Shown piece after piece: positions 1 to 6,824 of a stretch of 64,000 nt of DNA. The position numbers were made by a program, and so were the translations under genes. Source of the stretch: Butyrivibrio sp. Its GTDB lineage: Bacteria > Bacillota > Clostridia > Lachnospirales > Lachnospiraceae. The notes below the pieces were generated by a model, which worked only from the letters and a program-made list of their open reading frames with translations, was not told the origin of the DNA and made no database searches. The stretch is from the NCBI GenBank assembly GCA_015056625.1, contig SVFY01000006.1, positions 1 through 64,000 of the forward strand. The letters are read 5' to 3'. Position 1 is the stretch's first letter. Each line of letters opens with the position of its first letter.

Positions 1-205
1 AGAAGGAGCAAACAGTCCAGTGGACTATTTGCCCCTTCGAAGTGGTCAGGTATCGAACGAACCGGGAAGAAATGAAATCGGTGCGAACTGCGCCGTTTTC
101 ATTTCTGGTAAATCGCCTCGCTGCAGCGAGCAATCTCAGTTTTCGCCCTCATGGCATCATTTTGATGCCATATGAATTATCAGGTGGCTCCAAAGTGATG
201 CCACA
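1..205. other. Hairpin-rich noncoding stretch downstream of parR-like gene
   Basis: No convincing gene. Several short inverted repeats are packed here. ATGGCATCA and TGATGCCAT form a perfect 9-bp stem around 151-171. GAAATGAAA is matched by TTTTCATTTC around 69-105. A further pair, AAATAGTCCA-like arms, lies around 10-30. It follows the parR-like gene on the minus strand, so it could hold a terminator or part of a centromere. No regular iteron array was recognised. Confidence 0.35.
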
Positions 206-565
206 TTAAAATTCATCAAGAAAACTGAGAGCATCTTCGCTGATAGCCCTATATTCATCTGTCTGTGGCTCATCCTTGGTTATCGCTGTGGTAGTGTGCC
301 TTTTTTCACAAACAGATGCTTTTTTGATCAGCCTATTATCAGCTACCAGCTTATTGGCGACCAGTTCAGCAATTCTTTCGGCAACCACATTTAATGAAAT
401 ACTTTCCATGCTCTCAGTACTTACTGCACCTTTACATATAAGTCTGAGAGCTACTGCATTCTTGGATATATTTTTCTCTTCAGAAATCCTTTGGAGTAAT
501 TCCCAGGCTTCTTTATCCTGGGGATTATCCATACGAAATCTGATGCTTAATCTCTTTTCTGACAT
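206..565 (-). CDS. ParR-like plasmid segregation DNA-binding protein
   Basis: This 119-residue protein lies directly downstream of the ParM-like gene and probably is its adaptor, binding a centromere and linking DNA to actin filaments. The N-terminus (EKRLSIRFRMDN, then an amphipathic helix) resembles a ribbon-helix-helix dimerisation segment. The C-terminus is acidic and ends in ALSFLDEF, as expected for a filament-contacting tail. The start at 565 is chosen because AGAGGTG lies 6-7 bases before that ATG; a longer reading frame begins at 592 and would overlap parM. Identity rests mainly on context and size, as ParR proteins are poorly conserved. An alternative is another small RHH regulator of the same operon. 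Confidence 0.6.
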   Translation of the reverse strand: MSEKRLSIRFRMDNPQDKEAWELLQRISEEKNISKNAVALRLICKGAVSTESMESISLNVVAERIAELVANKLVADNRLIKKASVCEKRHTTTAITKDEPQTDEYRAISEDALSFLDEF

Positions 566-588
566 ACAATCACCTCTGGGAAGAAGGC

Positions 589-1518
589 TCAAGCCCCCTT
601 CCTAAGCTGATGCTGTGCGTTATAAAGTTCTTCGTAGCCCTTGGCTGTAGCACAGATGTCTTCAATAATCTCCACACTTGAAGCATCATATTTTCCGAAG
701 TTCCTTATAAGGCATCCTCCGCCTCCGATGATATGGAGCTTTACAAGCTCCGGATCATATTCGTACTCGCTGAGCTTATCGAAGATCATCTCGGTATATC
801 TGACCGCTTCGCGCCTCATTACCGCCTGAATCCTTTCAGAAACTTCAGCTGTTCCATTTATGAGGAAGTCCTCAATGATACTTTCATCCGGGATTTTTCC
901 GCATTCTGCCTGAACCTCATTCATGATATGCTTTACGCACTCATGAACGCCGATCTTATCTGTAAACTTTTTGTCAGATAAGGGGCGGCCGTTTGTTATC
1001 ACCAGCGTGTTCATGGTGCCGTTGCCTATGTCAGCCAGCATATGCACTCCCTTGTAGTCTCCAAGGGAAGCTGCTATTGCTGCATATCCCTGCGGATAGA
1101 CTGCAACATCGCATATTCTGATGTGATAGTACTTCCCGCAGTACCTGTAACTGACTTCAGGTCTTTTCATCAGATAATCCCTGAATGAGCTTTTCTGCTT
1201 GGACATCCAGTGAAGGGGAAGTCCTGCAGCAAGTATCAGATCGGCTGACCTTAAACCTCTGATCTCAAGCTCTTTAGCAATTGCTGCCAGCGTGAGGATA
1301 TAGTAGTCACTATCCTCATCCTTGTTGGCAATGAAAACTTTATGGTTCTCACCGATAACGTAGTACATGCCGTCAAGCTGCAGGACGTTGGTTGCTATTG
1401 CAGGCTCCTCGCTATAGGACTTAACTCCGCTCTTAAACACCACATTCCTTGTTTTCATGTTTCCATAACCGTGATCAATTCCGATCACTAACTTTCCATC
1501 TGCATACAAATTATTCAT
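589..1518 (-). CDS. parM: ParM/StbA-like plasmid segregation actin
   Basis: A 309-residue actin-family ATPase of the ParM/StbA/Alp type, which forms filaments that push plasmid copies apart. Phosphate-1 motif GIDHGYGNMK is at about residues 14-23, phosphate-2 motif LADIGNGTMNT at about 160, and the adenosine loop HIIGGGGCLIRNF at about 262-275, the usual order for the fold. Length is close to the family norm of 310-340. The next gene downstream starts about 24 bp past its stop and is the likely ParR partner. Presence in a chromosomally integrated element suggests that the element replicates or is segregated as a plasmid at some stage. Confidence 0.82.
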   Translation of the reverse strand: MNNLYADGKLVIGIDHGYGNMKTRNVVFKSGVKSYSEEPAIATNVLQLDGMYYVIGENHKVFIANKDEDSDYYILTLAAIAKELEIRGLRSADLILAAGLPLHWMSKQKSSFRDYLMKRPEVSYRYCGKYYHIRICDVAVYPQGYAAIAASLGDYKGVHMLADIGNGTMNTLVITNGRPLSDKKFTDKIGVHECVKHIMNEVQAECGKIPDESIIEDFLINGTAEVSERIQAVMRREAVRYTEMIFDKLSEYEYDPELVKLHIIGGGGCLIRNFGKYDASSVEIIEDICATAKGYEELYNAQHQLRKGA

Positions 1519-1554
1519 ACCTTTAAAATCCTCCGTTTTCTCTGATATTTGTTT

Positions 1555-2307
1555 TTAGTTACATAAGAGCTTCTTTTCCAGCTCTTCAAAGTCATACTCG
1601 TTCTGCTGGAAATTGCAGAAGGCATTCTTTCTCGGCGGCGAGCTCTGAAAAGCTGACGGCCTGCCAAGCCGCTCCTTGCACCAGCTCCTTATGGTCTCGT
1701 AGTTAAGGCATCCCTTATAGCCACGATCCCTGATACGCTGTATCTGGTAGTCAACGTTTGCCTTGCCAAACTCTGAAACCAGATCATCATATTCAGCATC
1801 CGTGAGTGTGTCCGCCTTACACACTTCTTGAGTAATAGATTTATAGTTATTAGATTTATTATTAATATATTGTGACGGGTTTTCCGCATGCGGTTTTCCC
1901 GTATCCCGATTTACCGCATCCGGGTTTTCAGGACACGGTGAAGATTCAGGTTTTATGGGGAATTCCTTGATTATCTTTCTGCCTGGACCATCAGGGGATG
2001 GGGAGGGTGATGATATAGGAGTTTCGTGAACCTCAAGGTTAGTTGAATCAAACTTGCCTCCACCATCCCTGTTCTGCTCTCTCGTGATATAGCCTTTTTC
2101 TATGAGGCTGTTAAGAGTCTTGGACACCCTGTCCTTTCCATCCGGGAGGATCTGACAGAGACCTTTGATTGTCAGATTCCAGTTATCCGGCAAAGAAAGA
2201 AGGGTAAGAAGCATACCACGCTCTGTTAGTGATAGGTTTCTGTCCCTCATGATGTTTTGGGAGACTACTGTATAGTTTCCCTGAGTTTTATTTTTAAGTA
2301 TTGCCAT
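1555..2307 (-). CDS. Helix-turn-helix replication-type protein of mobile element
   Basis: A 250-residue protein with an N-terminal winged-helix domain (about residues 15-100). The segment LSLTERGMLLTLLSLPDNWN is the HTH_36-like start seen in replication initiators and regulators of Firmicute plasmids, ICEs and phages. A Pro/Ser-rich linker (SSPSPSPDGPG and beyond) follows. A C-terminal helical domain (about 165-250) contains YKGCLNYETIRSWCKERLG. AAGGAG precedes the ATG by 7 bases. It is the first gene of the element operon and is preceded by an attenuator-like leader, which suits a replication protein. Function as initiator is inferred from family and context; it may instead be purely regulatory. 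Confidence 0.6.
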   Translation of the reverse strand: MAILKNKTQGNYTVVSQNIMRDRNLSLTERGMLLTLLSLPDNWNLTIKGLCQILPDGKDRVSKTLNSLIEKGYITREQNRDGGGKFDSTNLEVHETPISSPSPSPDGPGRKIIKEFPIKPESSPCPENPDAVNRDTGKPHAENPSQYINNKSNNYKSITQEVCKADTLTDAEYDDLVSEFGKANVDYQIQRIRDRGYKGCLNYETIRSWCKERLGRPSAFQSSPPRKNAFCNFQQNEYDFEELEKKLLCN

Positions 2308-2330
2308 TTAGTTGCTCCTTTGACTGGATT

Positions 2331-2390
2331 AAAAAAAGAGCTTAAAAAGCTCTCCGTAAACTTAAGTTACAAGTTTATAGAGAGCTTTTT
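2331..2390 (-). promoter_or_regulatory. Attenuator-like leader of the HTH replication gene
   Basis: Two competing stems can form in the minus-strand leader. A long stem has 20-nt arms (2344-2363 with 2371-2390, two mismatches). A short stem AGAGCTT/AAGCTCT (about 2337-2353) shares one arm with it and is followed by seven U. The arrangement lies just before the ribosome site of the gene that starts at 2307. The long stem also ends in a U-run on the plus strand, so a simple bidirectional terminator is the alternative. Confidence 0.55.
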
Positions 2391-2537
2391 TATTCTACTA
2401 TTTGTTCTACCAAAAAGTTCTTATTATGTTTTTTATTCCATGTTAATCTGTGTTAAACTATGTTTTGGGACTTGAGCGAGATAGGAAATAAGCCGAGTTG
2501 TCACATAAAGGGATAAGATAAAAAATTCCCCTCGATA

Positions 2538-2579
2538 TTCGGGACGCAGAGGTCGCGTGTTCGAATCACGTCGCCCCGA
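2538..2579 (+). pseudogene. 3' fragment of tRNA-Pro(CGG), attachment-site remnant
   Basis: The sequence runs from the anticodon loop (TTCGGGA, anticodon CGG with G37 as in proline tRNAs) through anticodon stem 3' strand CGCAG, variable loop AGGTC, T-arm GCGTG-TTCGAAT-CACGT, acceptor strand CGCCCCG and discriminator A. The expected 5' half (acceptor CGGGGCG, D-arm, anticodon stem CTGCG) is absent; upstream bases do not pair. The old tRNA terminator follows at once. This is the displaced 3' end left by integration into tRNA-Pro. Confidence 0.8.
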
Positions 2580-2582
2580 TCT

Positions 2583-2609
2583 GGCTTACCTTTTGGTAAG
2601 CCTTTTTTT
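2583..2609 (+). terminator. Intrinsic terminator of the former tRNA-Pro gene
   Basis: GGCTTACC-TTTT-GGTAAGCC is a perfect 8-bp stem followed by seven T. It sits four bases after the tRNA fragment, which shows that the sequence to the right is the original chromosomal flank. It abuts the stop of the minus-strand ATPase gene. Confidence 0.85.
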
Positions 2610-3816
2610 ATGCCTCAGATCCGGTATCATCTGTTGCAGTATCAGTTTCCGGGCTGGCTGCTTCATCTATCTGTGCAGGCTCATCTGCAGGTGCATCCTC
2701 TGGCTTATCAACTGTATCTGCCAGATCCTCAAGTTTAATGGACATCATATCCTCACTTGTAGGATTTTCAAGGGTTGCTACCCTTCTTGCCTGATTGGTT
2801 ATGATCTCCTCAAAGAGGTTTCTTACTTCTCTGGCATTAGCGAAATTATCGATGTTCTCAATTTTCTTGGCTGTAATAAGAGCCCTGATCTGGTGCTGAA
2901 CATCTTCTTCGACCTTGTAGTCGTACTTCTTGCAGTTCCTGTTAAATATCTCCTCAAGCTCATCGATGTTGTAATCAGGGAACTCAATGTACTTGTTGAA
3001 ACGGGACTTAAGTCCAGGGTTGGAATCGATGAACTTCTTCATGGGGTCTGTGTAGCCTGCCACAATAACAACAAAGTCATCCCTGTTATCTTCCATAGCC
3101 TTAAGAATTGTATCTATAGCTTCCTGTCCGAAGGCATCATCCTTCTGAGCAAGGGAATATGCTTCATCAATGAACAAGACACCGCCCTTAGCCTTGGCGA
3201 TCTGCTCCTGGGTCTTTATTGCTGTCTGTCCAACATAGCCTGCAACAAGCCCTGATCTGTCAACTTCCACCAGCTGTCCCTTGGACAAAACGCCGATCTG
3301 CTTGTAGATCTGAGCAATGATCCTTGCAACAGTTGTCTTACCTGTTCCAGGATTACCTGTGAATACCAGATGAAGTGAAACCGGAACTGATTTAAGTCCC
3401 TGCTCCTGTCTCGCCTTTTGGACCTTAACAAAGGCTGTAAGCTCTTTTACATCTGCCTTGATGGTGGACAGGCCAACAAGCTTATCAAGAGTCTCCATAG
3501 GATCCTCTTCTGGCTCCTTAACCTCTTCTTCCTTAGGTGTATTTACATTGCCATCTTTAGCAAAAAGAGCTTTCGCCTCCTCTAAGGCCTCGTTGGCATC
3601 TGCAACTGCATCTTTCTTTTCCTCTGGCGCCGCAGAAGAAACCTCAGCTGGCTTTTTTACACCATCGCCAGTGTTAGTACTTCCTGATAAACTACTGCCT
3701 GAAGATGCGCTGCTTCCTGCAGAAAAGAAATCCCCATATATTCCGCCAAGAAGATCCTTTTGCATATTTGTTATCTTTTCAAGTGTTTCAAGTTCCTTGT
3801 CTAAATCTCTTCCCAT
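2608..3816 (-). CDS. CbxX/CfqX (SpoVK-type) AAA+ ATPase
   Basis: A 402-residue AAA+ ATPase of the CbxX/CfqX family, which includes SpoVK and the Rubisco activase CbbX. The first 115 residues are low-complexity (Ser/Gly, then Glu/Lys-rich). The core follows: Walker A GNPGTGKT at about 154-161, pore-like SGLVAGYVGQT, Walker B GGVLFIDEAYSLA, sensor 1 VIVAGY and arginine-finger region NPGLKSRF. The C-terminus is acidic. The start at 3816 is chosen because GGAG lies 7 bases before it; an extended frame reaches 3834. No Rubisco, type VII secretion or sporulation partner is nearby, so the substrate is unknown. It is the first chromosomal gene beside the integration junction. Confidence 0.85.
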   Translation of the reverse strand: MGRDLDKELETLEKITNMQKDLLGGIYGDFFSAGSSASSGSSLSGSTNTGDGVKKPAEVSSAAPEEKKDAVADANEALEEAKALFAKDGNVNTPKEEEVKEPEEDPMETLDKLVGLSTIKADVKELTAFVKVQKARQEQGLKSVPVSLHLVFTGNPGTGKTTVARIIAQIYKQIGVLSKGQLVEVDRSGLVAGYVGQTAIKTQEQIAKAKGGVLFIDEAYSLAQKDDAFGQEAIDTILKAMEDNRDDFVVIVAGYTDPMKKFIDSNPGLKSRFNKYIEFPDYNIDELEEIFNRNCKKYDYKVEEDVQHQIRALITAKKIENIDNFANAREVRNLFEEIITNQARRVATLENPTSEDMMSIKLEDLADTVDKPEDAPADEPAQIDEAASPETDTATDDTGSEA

Positions 3817-3892
3817 AACTACTCCATAACCCAAAATTTGCCTTAACGACTATACCATTGTAAATCAAAGTCCACTAAATAAAAAGAAAAAA

Positions 3893-3921
3893 ATAACGGT
3901 ACGCCCGTGGCGTACCGTTAT
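3893..3921 (-). terminator. Terminator after the DUF5722 gene
   Basis: A perfect 13-bp stem (ATAACGGTACGCC with its complement, loop of three) is followed on the minus strand by TTTTTTTCTTTTT. It ends the transcript of the gene at 3931-5583 before the AAA ATPase gene. Confidence 0.9.
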
Positions 3922-3930
3922 CAGTATCTA

Positions 3931-5583
3931 TCAGTCGTTTAAGAACCATCCGTTTCTTGAAAGGAATGTTCTGTTTGTTACAAGTGCATCTACGCTCTGT
4001 CCGATGATGTCGGATGCCTTAGCCTTGTACTCAGCCGCATTCTTGGTTCCAAGATTCTTGTAGAAGTCATAGGACATCTTGTTGCTGCCATCAAGATTCT
4101 TAAGTCCCTGAGCAATGTGGCTCTCCATCTCGTGGGCATCATCTGTCTCTCTAAAGAGGATGAAGCTTGAGATGTATGGATTATTCTCAGCCATTGTATA
4201 TGCATAGGTTATTGAAGCTGCCTGAGCATCCTCGCCAAAGCTTGATGTGTATCCGATCTCTGAAAGAGAGATGTTTCTTACTGCTCCGCTTGGCGCAAGG
4301 AATGATGCCTGGCACATGTAATCTGTAAGGATATAGATATTCTCCATTGTTATATATGGAGTTGTAAGATTTGTGCTTACATACTGAGCCTGCTGTTTCC
4401 AAGCATATGGATCAAATAAAGGAGCGTTGTATGGGTGAACTGAAAGTGACCAATCGATGTTACCCTCTCTGTTGATGTAGTAGTTGAATCTGTCAAGGTA
4501 CTCCTTTGAAAGGAAGCATCCTGGATTGGACTTTCTGTTCCACTCCTGATCAAAGGATGTGTAAACTCTTGCATTAGCATTAACTGCCTTGATCTCGTTG
4601 TAGAATATACGGAATGCCTTTACATACTCACTGACATTGAGCTCAATGTTTGTTGAATTGAGGTAGTACCACTCTGTTCTTGCATTTACCTCGTTGCCGA
4701 TTACCCAGTTATCAACTGTTCCATAAGCTCCGCCAGAATATCTCTGAGCAAGGAAAGCTGCAATAGCCTTAAGGTGCTGTGTACCGCCATCTTCATCTGT
4801 ATTCATGGCATATCCTGGGCAGACATGATCATCTCTTGAAAGAGGATGGATAAGATCTGCACCAGCCTCAGTCTTGTTGTTGAGGATCGTTATTGTAAGC
4901 TGGAAGTTGTTGATAGCGCACCAGCGAACAAATCCGTCATACTGTGCAAGAGCTGAGCCATTGAACTGATAAGGAACACCGTTATAAGTAAAGTCGATAG
5001 TCTTTCCATCAGGACTTGGTCCAACGATGTCACCCATGTAAAGGTTGTAGACCATCTGAGCAACTCCAAGATCCTTGAAGGTTGCTGCATCTGCACTGTT
5101 AGGAAGGATACCCTTGATACCGTGGTCATTTCTTGCAACTGTCTTGGTGGCCTTAGCCTCCGGATTTGTGATGTAGTGCTCATCACTTACCTGCTGCATT
5201 GAGCCGCCGCTCTTAACTGCTACAAGGAACTTCTTGCTAAGGTTTGATCCCTCTGAATAGAAATTAAGAGGGAATGTAAATGTAGCATTTGCGCCTCTGT
5301 CTGTTGTCGCAACAACTGTTCCAACGCATCCATCCTGGTATACTTCATCAGCATAGAGGTAATACTTACCATCATCTGAGGATGGAACATTTTTAGCTGA
5401 TACATTTACAACTACGTCATCGCCTGAGATCACGCATGAGTCAATGCTTACAACTCGTCCAGCTGCCTCAGCGACAGCTCCCCTGTTATCTGTTACCATT
5501 CCTGTTACCTTACTGGAAAGAGCCACTGTAGCAAGAACTGTGACTGCTGCCAGTATCTTTTTTACTGCATACATTTTTTTCAC
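3931..5583 (-). CDS. Secreted DUF5722-type glycosidase-like protein
   Basis: A 550-residue exported protein with an N-terminal signal peptide (KKILAAVTVLATVALSS). A beta-rich region to about residue 140 precedes a TIM-barrel-like domain with two acidic motifs typical of clan GH-A enzymes: WVIGNEVNAR (acid/base position) and ISLSEIGYTSS (nucleophile position). It matches the DUF5722 family as I know it; the substrate is unknown. GTG at 5583 is the chosen start since GGAGG lies 8 bases before it; the frame is open to 5607. It begins 24 bp after the flavodiiron gene and probably is cotranscribed. No cell-wall anchor or carbohydrate-binding module is obvious. Confidence 0.7.
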   Translation of the reverse strand: MKKMYAVKKILAAVTVLATVALSSKVTGMVTDNRGAVAEAAGRVVSIDSCVISGDDVVVNVSAKNVPSSDDGKYYLYADEVYQDGCVGTVVATTDRGANATFTFPLNFYSEGSNLSKKFLVAVKSGGSMQQVSDEHYITNPEAKATKTVARNDHGIKGILPNSADAATFKDLGVAQMVYNLYMGDIVGPSPDGKTIDFTYNGVPYQFNGSALAQYDGFVRWCAINNFQLTITILNNKTEAGADLIHPLSRDDHVCPGYAMNTDEDGGTQHLKAIAAFLAQRYSGGAYGTVDNWVIGNEVNARTEWYYLNSTNIELNVSEYVKAFRIFYNEIKAVNANARVYTSFDQEWNRKSNPGCFLSKEYLDRFNYYINREGNIDWSLSVHPYNAPLFDPYAWKQQAQYVSTNLTTPYITMENIYILTDYMCQASFLAPSGAVRNISLSEIGYTSSFGEDAQAASITYAYTMAENNPYISSFILFRETDDAHEMESHIAQGLKNLDGSNKMSYDFYKNLGTKNAAEYKAKASDIIGQSVDALVTNRTFLSRNGWFLND

Positions 5584-5607
5584 AACCAAAACCTCCACTC
5601 GGTCCAC

Positions 5608-6804
5608 TTATGCCTTAAATATGGCATCAGTGAAACTATCTAGCGCCTCTAAATCTTTTGTTCCAAGGGCACTCTTAATAGTTAATACATTCTCAAGAAT
5701 ATTCACGTTCTTGAGATTTGTCAATTTTTCTGACATCATCTTGCCTGTTACAGGTGCCCAGGTTCCGTTCTGCGCCAGGGCAAATACCCTGTTCTGAACC
5801 CCAAGAGCGATCATGTCATTAATAAATCCTTCCATAGGTGGATAAATTCCTCCGTTATATGTCGGGCACATAAGAACGATCTTTTTTGCCCTCCATACTT
5901 CACCTATTAGATAGGACACGTCAGTCCCGGATACATCATAAACCTTAACATCCAAGGCGCCTTTGTCCCTGAGGGATGAAGCCACTTTTTCAGCAGCGCT
6001 GGCTGTATGTCCGTAGAGACTGCCATACACTACTATAACACCATCTGACTCAGATTCATAGGTACTCCATTTCTGATATTTTTCTAAAATCACGTTCAGA
6101 TCCTTTCTCCAAACCGGTCCGTGGAGAGGAAGGATCATCTGAATATCAAGGCCTGCTGCCTTCTTGAGTACAGCCTGAACCTGTGCGCCATATTTTCCAA
6201 CGATGTTGGCATAGTATCTTCTTGAGCTCTTTAAGAAGTCTTTTTCAAAGTCGTACTCATCAGCAAAGATGCCGCCATCAAGAGCTCCAAAGGTTCCAAA
6301 GGCATCTGCGGACAAAAGAGCTTTTGTAGAAGCATCATATGCAAATAATACCTCAGGCCAGTGTACCATAGGCGCAGAAACGAAGTTGAAGGTATAAGCT
6401 CCCGTTGAGAGGCTGTCCCCTTCCTTTACTTCAAGCTTTTTGTAGTCCTTGGACTCCGGGAAGAACTGCTCCATGAACACGAAGGTCTGCTTTCCTCCAA
6501 CTACAGTAACCTCTGGGAAAAGAGCTGTCACCTTGTCGATAAGTGAGCAGTGGTCAGGCTCCATGTGGAGAACCACAAGGTAATCAAGTTTCTTTCCATT
6601 AAGGGCAGTTTTCAGATTCTCTATGTACTGGTCTGCCACTGTGATATCTGCCGTGTCAAATACAGCAGTCTTTTCATCATCTATAAAATAGCTGTTGTAG
6701 GACACGCCCTCTGGTATAGGGAAGATGTTCTCAAACCTCTGAAGGCGTCTGTCGCTTCCACCAATCCAGTAAATTCCGTCAGTGATCTTTTTTACGTTGT
6801 TCAA
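5608..6804 (-). CDS. Flavodiiron protein (O2/NO reductase)
   Basis: A 398-residue A-type flavodiiron protein that reduces O2 to water, or NO to N2O, in the cytoplasm of anaerobes. The metallo-beta-lactamase-like domain holds every iron ligand: H80, E82, D84, H85 (HMEPDH), H148, D167 and H228. The flavodoxin domain starts near residue 255 with the FMN phosphate loop YGSLYGHTAS and has PTYNGGIYPP later. There is no fused rubredoxin, so electrons must come from a separate rubredoxin or flavoprotein; a flavin reductase-like gene lies 4.5 kb upstream. It follows the sensor kinase gene by about 20 bp. Confidence 0.93.
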   Translation of the reverse strand: MNNVKKITDGIYWIGGSDRRLQRFENIFPIPEGVSYNSYFIDDEKTAVFDTADITVADQYIENLKTALNGKKLDYLVVLHMEPDHCSLIDKVTALFPEVTVVGGKQTFVFMEQFFPESKDYKKLEVKEGDSLSTGAYTFNFVSAPMVHWPEVLFAYDASTKALLSADAFGTFGALDGGIFADEYDFEKDFLKSSRRYYANIVGKYGAQVQAVLKKAAGLDIQMILPLHGPVWRKDLNVILEKYQKWSTYESESDGVIVVYGSLYGHTASAAEKVASSLRDKGALDVKVYDVSGTDVSYLIGEVWRAKKIVLMCPTYNGGIYPPMEGFINDMIALGVQNRVFALAQNGTWAPVTGKMMSEKLTNLKNVNILENVLTIKSALGTKDLEALDSFTDAIFKA

Positions 6805-6824
6805 GTCTTTTTCCTCCTGGTTAA

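Larger units (their letters stand above)
1..2579. mobile_element. Right end of an integrated plasmid-like or conjugative element
   Basis: Seen: three minus-strand genes of plasmid type (ParR-like, ParM-like actin, HTH replication-type protein) lie between the window edge and a truncated tRNA-Pro 3' end at 2538-2579, which is followed by the tRNA terminator and then ordinary chromosomal genes. Known: site-specific integrases commonly recombine inside the 3' half of tRNA genes and leave the displaced 3' fragment at the far end. Inferred: the rest of the element, its integrase and the complete tRNA-Pro lie to the left of the window. No integrase, relaxase or transfer gene is visible here, so plasmid, ICE and IME cannot be told apart. 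Confidence 0.7.

Noticed and set aside
2557-3255. 232-residue hydrophobic plus-strand frame
   Set aside because: It is antisense to the AAA ATPase gene, lacks a ribosome site and starts inside the tRNA fragment.
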